Below, one piece after another: positions 42,813 through 52,244 of a stretch of 64,000 nt of DNA (positions are counted from its first letter, which is position 1; every line of letters begins with the position of its first letter). A model generated the notes under the pieces. It did not search any database and was not told the DNA's origin. It saw nothing but the letters and a program-made list of their open reading frames with translations. Where the stretch lies: positions 682,001 through 746,000 of the forward strand of contig NZ_CP139698.1 of NCBI RefSeq assembly GCF_034372165.1, read 5' to 3'. Source of the DNA: Christiangramia sp. OXR-203 (GTDB lineage: Bacteria; Bacteroidota; Bacteroidia; Flavobacteriales; Flavobacteriaceae). The translations under genes were made by a program, and so were the position numbers.

Positions 42813-42838
42813 AAAAAAAGCCTCCATTACGGAGGCTT
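42813..42838 (-). terminator. Terminator of the DUF1573 gene
   Basis: On the minus strand AAGCCTCC-GTAAT-GGAGGCTT forms an 8-bp stem followed by a T-run. It lies 20 bases beyond the DUF1573 stop. Confidence 0.85.
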
Positions 42839-42857
42839 ACGTACTTAATTACAGAAG

Positions 42858-43250
42858 CTACGATTCGCTTTCTGTGTCATCTATTATCTGACCCTTAATT
42901 TTCAATGCTTTTATAGGTTCTTCAGCATTAGAATAAACTGTAACAGTTTTCCTGATATGTCCAACTCTTTTGGTGTCATACTTCACTTCTATTTCACCCA
43001 TTTCACCAGGCATAACAGCTTTCTCTGGTTTTTTAGGAATCGTACAGCCACAGCTCGATTTCACATCCTCAACGATAAGTGGTTCATCTCCAACATTTTT
43101 AAATTTGAAGACACGCACTCCGTCGCTACCTTTTTTTATAATACCATAGTCGATCGTCTCAGACTCAAACTCGAACTTAGCCGAGTTTTGCGCGTGGGTA
43201 GTAGCAAATCCTGCTAGTACGAAAACTACGATTGCAATCAATTTTCTCAT
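42858..43250 (-). CDS. DUF1573 exported protein
   Basis: A 130-residue protein with signal peptide MRKLIAIVVFVLAGFATTHA before Q. The mature part is the DUF1573 beta-sandwich: FESETIDYGIIKKGSDGVRV, FKFKNVGDEPLIVEDVKSSC, GCTIPKKPEKAVMPGEMGEI, and KTVTVYSNAEEPIKALKIKG. The conserved SSCGC motif is present. The domain resembles ASPM-SPD-2-Hydin immunoglobulin folds; role unknown, probably periplasmic. Monocistronic, with its own terminator. Confidence 0.9.
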   Translation of the reverse strand: MRKLIAIVVFVLAGFATTHAQNSAKFEFESETIDYGIIKKGSDGVRVFKFKNVGDEPLIVEDVKSSCGCTIPKKPEKAVMPGEMGEIEVKYDTKRVGHIRKTVTVYSNAEEPIKALKIKGQIIDDTESES

Positions 43251-43327
43251 AATTCAGTTATTTAATCGGATTAGTAAATATAAGCTGAAATGCCTTAACT
43301 CTCAAAATTTTAATCATTTCAGCAGCT

Positions 43328-43357
43328 TTCATAATCCTTCATTAATAATTACTTTTG
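43328..43357 (+). promoter_or_regulatory. Promoter of valS
   Basis: TACTTTTG at 43350-43357 is a perfect -7 match; 18 bases upstream lies TTTC in place of TTTG. Transcription from about 43363 supports the valS start at ATG 43385 over the TTG at 43355. Confidence 0.6.
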
Positions 43358-43384
43358 CCATTATTTCAAAAACCAGACCAAGAA

Positions 43385-46015
43385 ATGGCAATTGCTTCAC
43401 AATACAATGCGAAAAAAGTAGAGGATAAGTGGTATGACTACTGGATGAAGAATAACTACTTTCACTCTGAAGTAGACGAGCGCGAACCTTATACGATAGT
43501 GATCCCGCCACCCAATGTTACGGGAGTTCTTCATATGGGACACATGCTGAATAATACCATTCAGGACGTGCTGGTTCGTAGAGCAAGATTGAAGGGCTAT
43601 AATGCCTGTTGGGTGCCGGGAACAGATCATGCGTCCATCGCTACAGAAGCTAAGGTTGTAGCTAAATTGAAGGAGGAAGGTATTGATAAGAATGACTTAA
43701 GCCGTGATGAATTTCTACAACATGCCTGGGACTGGACTCATAAGCATGGTGGGATCATTCTACAGCAATTAAAACATCTTGGTGCCTCCTGTGACTGGGA
43801 GCGTACAAAGTTTACGATGGACGATAACATGTCTGCTTCAGTCATTAAAGTTTTTGTAGATCTTTACGAAAAAGGTCTTATCTACCGTGGTTACCGTATG
43901 GTGAACTGGGATCCTCAGGCAAAAACAACACTTTCAGACGAGGAAGTGAATTATGAAGAGCGCAATGGTAAGCTTTTCTATCTAAAATATAAAGTAGAAG
44001 GTAGCGATGACTATCTTACTATTGCTACGACAAGACCGGAAACCATCCTTGGAGATACCGCAATTTGTATTAATCCGAATGATGAGCGTTTTGCACATCT
44101 TCGAGGTAAAAAAGCGATCGTGCCAATTTGCAATCGAAGCATTCCAATTATCGAGGATGAATATGTGGACATGGAGTTTGGAACCGGATGTTTAAAAGTT
44201 ACTCCGGCGCATGATGAGAATGATAAGAACCTGGGAGAAAAGCATAATCTTGATGTTATTGATATCCTGAACGATGATGCGACCCTGAACAATTATGGTT
44301 TACATTATGAAGGTAAAGATCGTTTCGTTGTTCGTGCAGAGATAGTAGAGGAACTGGAACTTTCTGGTAATCTTTCAAAAGTGGAAGATCACGTGAATAA
44401 AGTGGGAACCAGTGAAAGAACAGGTGCCGTGATCGAACCGAAACTTAGCGATCAATGGTTTCTGAAAATGAAAGAGATGGCAGAGCCTGCTATCAAAGCT
44501 GTAGTAGGTGACGATATTAACCTGGTGCCAGAAAAGTTTTTGAACACTTATAAGCACTGGATGGAAAATGTTCGGGACTGGAATATCTCCCGTCAGTTGT
44601 GGTGGGGACAGCAAATTCCAGCTTATTTCTACGGAACTGGAAAGGAAGATTTTGTAGTAGCTGAAACTGCTGAACTGGCACTGGAAAAAGCCAGGAAAGT
44701 TACTCAGAATGAATCACTTCAAGCTGAAGATCTTACTCAGGATAAAGATGCATTGGATACATGGTTCTCATCATGGTTATGGCCAATGAGCGTTTTTAAC
44801 GGAATTCTGGAGCCGGAAAACAAAGAAATACAATATTACTATCCTACCAATGACCTGGTAACGGCGCCTGAAATTTTATTTTTTTGGGTGGCACGTATGA
44901 TTATGGCTGGTTATGAATACCGTGGAGAAAAGCCTTTTAAGAACGTATATCTTACAGGAATAGTTCGGGATAAGCAGCGTCGTAAGATGTCTAAATCTTT
45001 AGGTAATTCACCAGATCCACTTGGTTTGATCGAGCAATACGGAGCAGATGGTGTTCGTGTGGGAATGCTATTGAGTTCTCCTGCCGGGAATGACCTTATG
45101 TTCGATGAAGATCTATGCAAGCAGGGTAGTGCCTTTACAAATAAAATTTGGAATGCTTTCAGACTAGTGAAAGGCTGGGAGATTTCAGAAGAGATCGAGC
45201 AACCGGAAACTGCTAAGAAAGCGATCGAGTGGTATAAAGCGAAATTTCAGCTTAGTCTTAGAGAGATCGAAGACCATTATTCGAAATACAGGATAAGTGA
45301 CGCGCTTATGTCTACCTATAAATTGATATGGGATGATTACTGTTCCTGGTTCCTGGAAATGGTGAAACCTGGTTACGGAGATCCAATTGATGCGGTTACT
45401 TACAATCAGGTTATCGAAATTCTGGAAGACAACTTAAAAATACTTCATCCTTTCATGCCATTCGTTTCTGAAGAAATCTGGCAAACTATTACTGAAAGAT
45501 CTTCAGAAGAAGCACTGATTATTGCAAAATGGCCGGAACAAACTTCTTTTGATGAAACTATTATCAAGGAGTTCGCTCACGCTTCTGAAGTGATTGCCGG
45601 AGTAAGAAAGATTAGAAAGGACAAGAATATTGCCTTTAAGAATCAGATAGAATTGATGGCTATGAATAATGAAAATACCAGCAATAGTTTTGATTCTGTT
45701 ATATCAAAAATGGGTAATATATCTAGCTATAATTATGTAATGGAAGCTACTGAAGGTGCATTGTCCTTTAGAGTGCGAAGCAACGAGTACTATATCCCTA
45801 TCGTTGGAGCGATCAATGTAGAAGCTGAAAAGGCTAAGATCCAGGAGGAATTATCTTATACTGAAGGTTTTCTGAAATCTGTAGATAAGAAATTATCTAA
45901 TAAGCGATTTGTAGACAACGCTCCAGAAAAAGTGGTAGCTATAGAAAAGACCAAGAAGGCAGACGCAGAAGCTAAAATCGAGGCTTTGAAAGCCAGTCTT
46001 AAAAATCTAAGCTAG
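43385..46015 (+). CDS. valS: Valine--tRNA ligase
   Basis: Class I synthetase charging tRNA-Val with an editing domain for threonine. The 876-residue product has HMGH (in [15 protein letters not shown]), KMSKS (in [15 protein letters not shown]), the editing-domain segment [15 protein letters not shown], the anticodon domain, and a C-terminal coiled coil ([20 protein letters not shown]) that binds the tRNA elbow. ATG 43385 follows the predicted promoter. Monocistronic. Length is as expected for bacteria. Confidence 0.98.
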   Translation: MAIASQYNAKKVEDKWYDYWMKNNYFHSEVDEREPYTIVIPPPNVTGVLHMGHMLNNTIQDVLVRRARLKGYNACWVPGTDHASIATEAKVVAKLKEEGIDKNDLSRDEFLQHAWDWTHKHGGIILQQLKHLGASCDWERTKFTMDDNMSASVIKVFVDLYEKGLIYRGYRMVNWDPQAKTTLSDEEVNYEERNGKLFYLKYKVEGSDDYLTIATTRPETILGDTAICINPNDERFAHLRGKKAIVPICNRSIPIIEDEYVDMEFGTGCLKVTPAHDENDKNLGEKHNLDVIDILNDDATLNNYGLHYEGKDRFVVRAEIVEELELSGNLSKVEDHVNKVGTSERTGAVIEPKLSDQWFLKMKEMAEPAIKAVVGDDINLVPEKFLNTYKHWMENVRDWNISRQLWWGQQIPAYFYGTGKEDFVVAETAELALEKARKVTQNESLQAEDLTQDKDALDTWFSSWLWPMSVFNGILEPENKEIQYYYPTNDLVTAPEILFFWVARMIMAGYEYRGEKPFKNVYLTGIVRDKQRRKMSKSLGNSPDPLGLIEQYGADGVRVGMLLSSPAGNDLMFDEDLCKQGSAFTNKIWNAFRLVKGWEISEEIEQPETAKKAIEWYKAKFQLSLREIEDHYSKYRISDALMSTYKLIWDDYCSWFLEMVKPGYGDPIDAVTYNQVIEILEDNLKILHPFMPFVSEEIWQTITERSSEEALIIAKWPEQTSFDETIIKEFAHASEVIAGVRKIRKDKNIAFKNQIELMAMNNENTSNSFDSVISKMGNISSYNYVMEATEGALSFRVRSNEYYIPIVGAINVEAEKAKIQEELSYTEGFLKSVDKKLSNKRFVDNAPEKVVAIEKTKKADAEAKIEALKASLKNLS

Positions 46016-46035
46016 ATATATATCAAACTATGTAC

Positions 46036-46067
46036 AAAAAAAGAGGATCATTTGATTCTCTTTTTTT
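46036..46067. terminator. Bidirectional terminator valS / ACBP gene
   Basis: AGAGGATC-ATTT-GATTCTCT, an 8-bp stem with one G-U pair, flanked by A7 and T7. Confidence 0.85.
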
Positions 46068-46075
46068 GTTTAACG

Positions 46076-46345
46076 CTAGTTGATCTTACCTATGTATTCT
46101 TCAACCAGTTCTATATATTTTTCTTCTGCTTCCTGTTTGCTAAGTTTTCTCACCTGTACCAGAGCATTAATCTTAAAAGCGCTTCTTAGATCACCCTGAT
46201 TGCCTGGCGGAATATAAAAGCCATTCCTTTCCGTAGCTCGCTTGTATAGTGCGTAGAAATGCAGCATGACATCTGGAGGAAATTGCTCCTCAGTCTTACT
46301 AGCCATTTCATAGGCTTTAAGAAATTTCATATTTTCTTCTGCCAT
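46076..46345 (-). CDS. Acyl-CoA-binding protein (ACBP family)
   Basis: An 89-residue protein, start ATG 46345 (MAEENMKFLKAYEMASKTEE), since the longer frame overlaps psd. The four-helix ACBP pattern is visible: F-x-x-A near the N-terminus, LHFYALYKRATERN (binding-site Tyr and Lys), and WxxA-like FKINALVQVRKLSKQEAEEK with the usual Trp replaced by Phe. ACBPs carry long-chain acyl-CoA esters; they are mainly eukaryotic, with a scattered set of bacterial copies, notably in Bacteroidota. Last gene after LUD-cdsA-psd, fitting lipid metabolism. Confidence 0.85.
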   Translation of the reverse strand: MAEENMKFLKAYEMASKTEEQFPPDVMLHFYALYKRATERNGFYIPPGNQGDLRSAFKINALVQVRKLSKQEAEEKYIELVEEYIGKIN

Positions 46346-46352
46346 CTTTTGG

Positions 46353-47009
46353 TTATGATATAACATCAGCAATTACGCTTACGCCGCCTTTTACTTTATC
46401 ATTAATTCCAACCTTGACATTGGTCCCAATAGGTAAAAATACATCTACGCGGCTACCGAACTTAATAAAGCCACTATCACTTCCCTGAACTACTTCTGTT
46501 CCCTCCTCAGCATAATTCACAATACGTTTTGCAAGTGCTCCCGCGATTTGTCTGTATAGAACTTCTCCAACAACTTCATTTTCTACCACCACGGTAGTCC
46601 TTTCGTTTTCTTCACTGGATTTAGGATGCCAAGCGACAAGAAATTTACCAGGATGATATTTGCTGAATTTCACTTTTCCTCCAACCGGGTGACGGGTAAC
46701 ATGCACGTTTAAAGGTGACATGAAGATCGAAACCTGTAATCGTTTATCCTTAAAGTATTCCTTTTCAAAAACTTCTTCAATTACTACAACTTTACCATCC
46801 ACAGGCGAGACTACATGCTCATTATTATGAATTGTGGGTCTCTTTGGATTTCTAAAGAACTGAACGATCAATAAAAAGAAAAGTACCGAGGCTACCAGAA
46901 TGGCGAATTTCAACCAATACAGGTCAATTAAACTATAGGTTACTACGTTGATCGCAATTAGGATCAACGCAGTAAGTATCATTATTTTGTATCCTTCTTT
47001 ATGAAACAT
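46353..47009 (-). CDS. psd: Phosphatidylserine decarboxylase family protein
   Basis: Makes phosphatidylethanolamine from phosphatidylserine. The 218-residue product is the short archaeal/Bacteroidota type: two N-terminal membrane helices (MILTALILIAINVVTYSLID and FAILVASVLFFLLIVQFF), HVVSPVDGKVVVIEEV, IFMSPLNVHVTRHPV with the catalytic His, and the self-cleavage site IKFGSRVDVFLP, where the Ser becomes the pyruvoyl group. Its start overlaps the end of cdsA by 11 bases, so the two phospholipid steps are translationally coupled. Confidence 0.93.
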   Translation of the reverse strand: MFHKEGYKIMILTALILIAINVVTYSLIDLYWLKFAILVASVLFFLLIVQFFRNPKRPTIHNNEHVVSPVDGKVVVIEEVFEKEYFKDKRLQVSIFMSPLNVHVTRHPVGGKVKFSKYHPGKFLVAWHPKSSEENERTTVVVENEVVGEVLYRQIAGALAKRIVNYAEEGTEVVQGSDSGFIKFGSRVDVFLPIGTNVKVGINDKVKGGVSVIADVIS

Positions 47010-47835
47010 AATTCAATATATATAAATATGCATAGACGAATGGGCTTGCAAATATAATACTATCCAGTCTGTCAAACAATCCGCCGTGTCCTGGCATCAA
47101 TTTTCCACTATCCTTTACCCCAGCCTGTCTCTTAAATTTTGACTGGATTAAATCTCCTAATGTTCCGAAAATACTCAATATGATCGCCATTCCTAACCAT
47201 ATGAGTGGTGTATTAAACTTGCTGAAGTCAGAGAGGGTGGTTGGAAATAAAGGGCTGTAATACCAGATTGCATAACTCATCAGGCAGCTAAATACCAGTC
47301 CACCCAGAAATCCTTCCACTGTCTTATTCGGACTAATCTTTTCGTAAAGCTTATGTTTTCCGAAGTTTTTACCTACGAGATAAGCGAAAGTATCGTTGGT
47401 CCAAATTAAAAAGAAAATTCCTATGACCAGCTTCGGAATAAATACTCCTTCTATCGTGGGAATGAGGGTTAGGAAAATCGTAGAGGAAATAAGGTAGAAT
47501 ATGATGATGATGTATTTCTTCTTCTCGAAGACAGGAATTTTTTTAACGATAATAAGATCCTTGACCAGGAAAAGATTTACAAAGATTGTAATGAATAATA
47601 ACATTACGGTTGCATCCTGGTTAAACTTAAGGAAACTGAACAGGTAGAACAGTACCGCCTGTAAAATGAACAGAGCGTAGCTTTTGAGTCGGAGCAGTTT
47701 TTGCATCTCCACAAGGCAGACTAAGCTCAACAGATAAAAAAGAATTATAAATATTAGTTCTGAAGAGAGTATTGAAGCAACCAAAATGGCTGTATACAAT
47801 AGTCCTGATACAGTACGTATAATGGTTTCCTTCAT
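46999..47835 (-). CDS. cdsA: Phosphatidate cytidylyltransferase
   Basis: Forms CDP-diacylglycerol from phosphatidic acid and CTP, the branch point of phospholipid synthesis, in the inner membrane. The 278-residue product has about eight membrane helices and the C-terminal CdsA signature SGKLMPGHGGLFDRLDSIIF. The NDTFAYLVGKNFGKHKLYEKISPNKTVEGF segment is also conserved. It starts three bases after the LUD gene stop and overlaps psd by 11 bases. Confidence 0.95.
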   Translation of the reverse strand: MKETIIRTVSGLLYTAILVASILSSELIFIILFYLLSLVCLVEMQKLLRLKSYALFILQAVLFYLFSFLKFNQDATVMLLFITIFVNLFLVKDLIIVKKIPVFEKKKYIIIIFYLISSTIFLTLIPTIEGVFIPKLVIGIFFLIWTNDTFAYLVGKNFGKHKLYEKISPNKTVEGFLGGLVFSCLMSYAIWYYSPLFPTTLSDFSKFNTPLIWLGMAIILSIFGTLGDLIQSKFKRQAGVKDSGKLMPGHGGLFDRLDSIIFASPFVYAYLYILNYVS

Positions 47836-47838
47836 AAA

Positions 47839-48450
47839 TTACAGGTCTTCCAGCAGTAGCAAGTATAAGTTCTTCGTACTACTTCCGTAACTCATGAAAT
47901 CACCTTCTTTTTGAGTTTCAAAATTCTTTATAGTAGTAATATTTGAAGGGATTTGCTGCTTGTTTTTAAATTTGATTCCTCTTAGGCCTTCTCCGATAGT
48001 GTCAATTAACTGACTTGTACTCGAAAGGATGATGAAATTAGCAGGAAGGTCGTGTAGTTTTCTTTCCTTGATCTGGTTAGATGATATTAGAATAGAACCA
48101 TCATTGGCAACAAGAAATTCACAAGTAGAGAGATAGAATTCTGCTTTCGCTGAATGGTTGAATTCAAGATTGAATCCCTTGAACTTTTCTTTCAGGTTAT
48201 CATCAAAGCAACAGCATTCTGTTTCATACCAGTCGTTTTCAAGAAGTATATTGTCGAAAGCTTCCTGTACTTCAGCTTCATCAATGCAGTATAAGAATTT
48301 TCCCCCGTTATTCTTAAAATTGAGCATAAATCGCTCATCAGTAGGTAGTTTTACCTCTGGCATATATTTCCCGCGGTCTGCTTTCTCAGGCGTGTCCTGA
48401 TCCTGCTCTGCTCTCGCCTTGGGATTAAGAAACCTTTTGAATAGATTCAT
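47839..48450 (-). CDS. LUD-domain protein (LutC/YkgG-like)
   Basis: A 203-residue protein with a polar N-terminal extension (~1-60), then the LUD core: EAEVQEAFDNILLENDWYET, CCCFDDN, LVANDGSILISSNQIKERKL, FIILSSTSQLIDTIGEGL, ending YLLLLEDL. LUD domains belong to LutB/LutC of lactate oxidation and are often found alone. No LutA/LutB neighbour exists here, so its role is unclear. First gene of the operon with cdsA-psd-ACBP; a perfect -7 element lies 32 bases upstream of the ATG. Confidence 0.85.
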   Translation of the reverse strand: MNLFKRFLNPKARAEQDQDTPEKADRGKYMPEVKLPTDERFMLNFKNNGGKFLYCIDEAEVQEAFDNILLENDWYETECCCFDDNLKEKFKGFNLEFNHSAKAEFYLSTCEFLVANDGSILISSNQIKERKLHDLPANFIILSSTSQLIDTIGEGLRGIKFKNKQQIPSNITTIKNFETQKEGDFMSYGSSTKNLYLLLLEDL

Positions 48451-48481
48451 GGGGTTGGGTTCTGATTCTTAGACATTTTAT

Positions 48482-48489
48482 CAAAGTTA
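48482..48489 (-). promoter_or_regulatory. Candidate -7 element of LUD-cdsA-psd-ACBP operon
   Basis: On the minus strand TAACTTTG matches TAnnTTTG exactly. It directly follows the ftsH terminator, so the operon gets its own start. Confidence 0.5.
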
Positions 48490-48529
48490 AAAAATCTGAA
48501 ATTAACCCTTGTTCAATTTCAGATTTTTT
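48489..48529 (-). terminator. Terminator of ftsH
   Basis: A 14-base arm AAAAATCTGAAATT pairs with AATTTCAGATTTTT around an 11-base loop, about 16 bases beyond the ftsH stop. Confidence 0.85.
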
Positions 48530-48544
48530 AGCTATAGTTCTACA

Positions 48545-50602
48545 CTACTTATTAACCGAATCCTGATCGAGGTGATCACTCGGTTTGGAAGCTGTATCAT
48601 TAGAAGATATAGTTTCGTTTGAAACATCATTCCCCTCAGGCAGTGTATTTGTTTCTTTAACCGGTTTTCCAATTGGCTCTTCTCTTTCGTAAGGTCTTTT
48701 TCCGAAGATCTTTTCAAGATCATCTTTGAAGATCACTTCCTTGTCAAGAAGAATATCAGCCAGTTGAGATAGCTTGTCCTTGTGAAGTTCTAGAAGGTCA
48801 AGCGCACGTTTATATTGCTCTTCAATAAGATTTGAAATTTCCTTATCGATTAATTCTGAAGTTTTCTCACTGTAAGGCTTCGTGAAGTTGTATTCACCCT
48901 GTCCTGAACTATCGTAATAGGTAAGGTTTCCAACAGCATCATTTAAACCGTAAATGGTTACCATCGCTCTGGCTTGTTTTGTAACCTTTTCAAGATCACT
49001 AAGTGCTCCGGTAGATATCTTATTAAAAATAACTTTCTCTGCGGCACGACCACCAAGAGCAGCACACATTTCATCCAGCATTTGCTCTGGACGAACGATT
49101 AAACGTTCTTCCGGTAAATACCATGCTGCTCCAAGAGATTGTCCACGAGGGACGATAGTAACTTTAACCAGTGGGGCAGCATGTTCTAACATCCAGCTCA
49201 CGGTTGCATGACCAGCTTCGTGGAATGCAATAGCTTTCTTCTCACTTGGAGTGATAATTTTATTCTTTTTCTCTAAACCACCTACGATTCTATCAACAGC
49301 ATCTAGGAAATCCTGTTTTCCCACTGCTTTGTTTCCTTTACGAGCAGCGATCAAGGCCGCTTCGTTACAAACATTCGCAATATCTGCTCCAGAGAATCCC
49401 GGGGTTTGCTTAGCTAAGAATTCAGTATCAAGTTCATCAGCAACTCTTTTTAAAGGAGCTAAATGAACTTCGAATATTTCTTTTCTCTCGTTTAAATCTG
49501 GAAGGTCTACATAAATCTGTCTGTCAAATCTACCTGCACGCATTAATGCTTTATCAAGAACATCTGCACGGTTAGTTGCAGCAATTACGATAACATTCGT
49601 ATTCGTTCCAAAACCATCCATTTCAGTTAACAGCTGGTTTAAAGTATTTTCTCTTTCGTCATTCGAACCCGAGAAATTGCTCTTTCCTCTAGCTCTACCT
49701 ATAGCATCGATCTCATCTATAAATATAATAGAAGGAGACTTTTCTTTAGCCTGTTTGAATAGGTCACGTACTCTGGAAGCACCAACACCTACAAACATTT
49801 CTACGAAATCTGAACCAGATAAAGAGAAGAAAGGAACTTTGGCCTCACCGGCAACGGCTTTGGCTAATAAGGTCTTTCCTGTTCCAGGAGGTCCTACTAA
49901 TAATGCTCCTTTTGGAATCTTACCTCCTAGTGCAGTATATTTTTCCGGTTGCTTAAGGAAATCTACAATTTCCTGTACTTCTTCTTTAGCTCCTTCAAGA
50001 CCTGCAACATCTTTAAAAGATGTTTTAACATCTGTGTTCTGGTCGAATAATTTTGCCTTTGACTTTCCAATGTTGAAGATCTGTCCACCGGCTCCACCGC
50101 CACCTCCAGCGCTCATCTTTCTCATGATAAATATCCAGACACCAATAATCAAAATGAATGGAAGGAGAGTAAGGAATAGATCGCCCAGAATGTCGCTGCT
50201 TGTATCATAAGTAACTACAGTTGCTAGATTATTTTCATTTTTGATCTCATCAATATCGTCTTCAAAATTCTGAAGGTCACCAAATTGAAATGAATATACC
50301 GGAGAATCACCGGTTGAAAAAAGGTCTGGATCGATGTTTTTCTTGTGTACTTCTTTCTCTTTTGCTTCCTGAGTTAAATATACACGTGCTTGATTACGGT
50401 TGATGATCTCAACTTTCTCTACATCGCCGTTCTTAAGATATTCTTTAAATTGTGCCGGGTTCGTTTTTGCAGGTTCAGAGAAGCCACCGTCCCCGAATAA
50501 ATTGAGACCAAGAAATATAATAATGATCGCAGCATAAATCCAGTAAGCACTGAATTTAGGTTTTCTGGGATCGAGTTTTTTCTTCGCTTTTTGATTCGCC
50601 AT
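48545..50602 (-). CDS. ftsH: ATP-dependent zinc metalloprotease FtsH
   Basis: Membrane-anchored AAA+ protease for membrane and regulatory proteins. The 685-residue product has an N-terminal membrane helix (YWIYAAIIIIFLGLNLFG), a periplasmic domain, a second helix (LFLTLLPFILIIGVWIFIM), Walker A GPPGTGKT, Walker B IIFIDEIDAIG, the second region of homology NRADVLDKALMRAGRFDRQ, and the zinc site HEAGH with the third ligand Asp further on. The C-terminal ~50 residues are a polar, Asp/Ser/Thr-rich tail. It follows rsfS after 22 bases, so both are one operon. Confidence 0.97.
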   Translation of the reverse strand: MANQKAKKKLDPRKPKFSAYWIYAAIIIIFLGLNLFGDGGFSEPAKTNPAQFKEYLKNGDVEKVEIINRNQARVYLTQEAKEKEVHKKNIDPDLFSTGDSPVYSFQFGDLQNFEDDIDEIKNENNLATVVTYDTSSDILGDLFLTLLPFILIIGVWIFIMRKMSAGGGGGAGGQIFNIGKSKAKLFDQNTDVKTSFKDVAGLEGAKEEVQEIVDFLKQPEKYTALGGKIPKGALLVGPPGTGKTLLAKAVAGEAKVPFFSLSGSDFVEMFVGVGASRVRDLFKQAKEKSPSIIFIDEIDAIGRARGKSNFSGSNDERENTLNQLLTEMDGFGTNTNVIVIAATNRADVLDKALMRAGRFDRQIYVDLPDLNERKEIFEVHLAPLKRVADELDTEFLAKQTPGFSGADIANVCNEAALIAARKGNKAVGKQDFLDAVDRIVGGLEKKNKIITPSEKKAIAFHEAGHATVSWMLEHAAPLVKVTIVPRGQSLGAAWYLPEERLIVRPEQMLDEMCAALGGRAAEKVIFNKISTGALSDLEKVTKQARAMVTIYGLNDAVGNLTYYDSSGQGEYNFTKPYSEKTSELIDKEISNLIEEQYKRALDLLELHKDKLSQLADILLDKEVIFKDDLEKIFGKRPYEREEPIGKPVKETNTLPEGNDVSNETISSNDTASKPSDHLDQDSVNK

Positions 50603-50624
50603 TATGTCTTGCTAAAAATTAAAT

Positions 50625-50996
50625 TTAATAACTTGTTTGGATAGAAGTGATCTTCGCGTCACCCCAAAGGCTTTCAATATCGTAAAATTCCCGGATATGC
50701 TTCTGGAAAACATGTACAACAACGTTGACGTAGTCCATTAGCACCCATTCGGCATTTTCGCTACCTTCGATGTGCCAGGGTTTATCTTTTAATTCTTTAC
50801 TAACCGTTTTTTGTATGGAATTGACTATGGCGTTAACCTGTGTGTTTGAAGTACCGTTACAGATTATAAAGTAGTCGCAAACTGTGTTTTCAATTTCTCT
50901 AAGATCAAGGATATCAATGTCATTACCCTTTACTTCCTCAATCCCTTTAATAATATGTGCAATAAGTTGATCGCTGTTTTTTTCCTTTTCTGACAT
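50625..50996 (-). CDS. rsfS: Ribosome silencing factor
   Basis: A 123-residue RsfS/YbeB/Iojap protein that binds uL14 and blocks 30S-50S joining when nutrients fall. Conserved segments: IKGIEEVKGNDIDILDLREI, CDYFIICNGTSNTQVNAIVNSI, and AEWVLMDYVNVVVHVFQKHI with REFYDIESLWGDA at the end. Length matches. First gene before ftsH, and divergent from birA with a 92-base shared upstream region. Confidence 0.95.
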   Translation of the reverse strand: MSEKEKNSDQLIAHIIKGIEEVKGNDIDILDLREIENTVCDYFIICNGTSNTQVNAIVNSIQKTVSKELKDKPWHIEGSENAEWVLMDYVNVVVHVFQKHIREFYDIESLWGDAKITSIQTSY

Positions 50997-51014
50997 TAAT
51001 TTGATTTATTTATG

Positions 51015-51043
51015 CAAATTTATCATTTTTTGCTCTTTTCGAA
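51015..51043 (-). promoter_or_regulatory. Candidate promoter of rsfS-ftsH
   Basis: On the minus strand TAAATTTG (51022-51015) is a perfect -7 match; TTCG lies 17 bases upstream in the -33 place. The ATG at 50996 is about 19 bases below the -7 element. Confidence 0.55.
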
Positions 51044-51088
51044 GAGATTCTTACAGAAGATTTAACGCCTATATCTCTTATAACTAAC

Positions 51089-51817
51089 ATGCGTATAATC
51101 AAAGTTGATGCCATTGACTCTACGAACAATTTCGTGCGTAAGTTCTATGACAATAAAGGTCATTTTGAACCGGTGTGCGTAAGTGCAGCTCATCAAACAA
51201 ACGGCAGGGGTCAGAGAGGTGCCAATTGGAATGTCCAAGCCGGTCATAATCTCACTTTTAGTATACTTTACCCACAACGCGATCTCAATATATCCAGATA
51301 TTTCAATCTCAACATCTGCATATCTCTGGCTATTTTAGAGGTACTTGGATCTAGAAATATACCTCATCTTAAGGTTAAATGGCCTAACGACATTATGTCA
51401 CAAAGAAAAAAGCTGGGTGGTATTCTTATCGAAAATATCGTCAAGACTGAAGGGATCGTAGCAAGTATCATCGGGATTGGTATGAATGTGAATCAGACCA
51501 ACTTTGATAATCTGCCTCAGGCAACTTCTTTAAAGAACGTCACCGGGATTCATTGGAATGTTGATGAACTACTTCATTGGCTTTGCGAAACTCTTGACCT
51601 TCACTTGAAGGCATTAGGCAAAATGAGTGAAGAAAAACTTATGCGTCAGTATCAGCAGAACTTATTTCGAAAGGATGTTATTTCCACGTTTGAAGCAGAT
51701 GGATCTAGATTTAATGGGATTATTAGAGGGGTCACTTCCGAAGGAAAACTGGAGGTAGAAAAGGAAGAAGAGTTATTCCAGACTTATAATCTTAAGGAAA
51801 TCAAATTACTATATTAA
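51089..51817 (+). CDS. birA: Biotin--[acetyl-CoA-carboxylase] ligase
   Basis: Attaches biotin to carrier lysines. The 242-residue product lacks the N-terminal DNA-binding domain of E. coli BirA, so it is a ligase only. Visible elements: AIDSTNNFVRKF, QTNGRGQRGANW (GRGRRG-type biotinyl-AMP loop), KWPNDIMSQRKKLGGILIE, and IGIGMNVNQT. The C-terminal ~50 residues form the SH3-like domain. It is divergent from rsfS and followed by a terminator. Confidence 0.95.
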   Translation: MRIIKVDAIDSTNNFVRKFYDNKGHFEPVCVSAAHQTNGRGQRGANWNVQAGHNLTFSILYPQRDLNISRYFNLNICISLAILEVLGSRNIPHLKVKWPNDIMSQRKKLGGILIENIVKTEGIVASIIGIGMNVNQTNFDNLPQATSLKNVTGIHWNVDELLHWLCETLDLHLKALGKMSEEKLMRQYQQNLFRKDVISTFEADGSRFNGIIRGVTSEGKLEVEKEEELFQTYNLKEIKLLY

Positions 51818-51844
51818 AAAAGCCGGAATTGAATCCGGCTTTTA
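51816..51844. terminator. Bidirectional terminator birA / SRPBCC gene
   Basis: AGCCGGA and TCCGGCT form a 7-bp stem with an A-run to the left and T-run to the right, lying between the birA stop and the stop of the convergent gene. Confidence 0.8.
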
Positions 51845-51850
51845 AAAATT

Positions 51851-52243
51851 TTAGAGCTTCCCAATATTCTCCGTAAGAGAATTGATGAACTTCTGCAGCG
51901 GGCCTTTGATCATCATACCCATCATCGCATTAAATTTTCCTACAAAATCCATGTGCACTTCACTGCTATTTTCACCAGCAGAAGAAATATGGGTGTTCAA
52001 ACTAAATGGAAACTTATCTGAAGTTGATCCCAGAACCACTAATTCCGGTTCCTTAGTTTCAGTGATCTTTAATTTGATCTCCGGCATACCTTTTAGTTGA
52101 AAAATAAAGGTGTCTTCAGCAGTAACCACGAACTTTTCCTTGCTTTTAGGCATGATCTCTTCGTAGTTCTCAACATTGGTCAGGAAATTGAACATTTCCT
52201 GCTGACTTTTATTCGCTTGTACTTTTTGACTTTCTAATTTCAT
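51851..52243 (-). CDS. SRPBCC-fold protein
   Basis: A 130-residue protein of the START/SRPBCC type: VQANKSQQEMFNFLTNVENY, EIMPKSKEKFVV, FIFQLKGMPEIKLKITETKE, LNTHISSAGENSSEVHMDFV and a long C-terminal helix with MMIKGPLQKFINSLTENIGK. The fold binds hydrophobic ligands; the ligand is unknown. It begins one base after the pyrE stop, and this gene pair is regular in flavobacteria. It may simply share the pyrE transcript. Confidence 0.85.
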   Translation of the reverse strand: MKLESQKVQANKSQQEMFNFLTNVENYEEIMPKSKEKFVVTAEDTFIFQLKGMPEIKLKITETKEPELVVLGSTSDKFPFSLNTHISSAGENSSEVHMDFVGKFNAMMGMMIKGPLQKFINSLTENIGKL

Positions 52244-52244
52244 A

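Noticed and set aside
43251-43384. Possible T-box leader for valS
   Set aside because: The predicted leader is only about 20 bases, too short for a T-box; same for proS, with about 54 bases.
49677-50210. 177-residue open frame antisense to ftsH
   Set aside because: Mirrors the well conserved ftsH coding frame; Pro/Ser-rich with no signal or domain.
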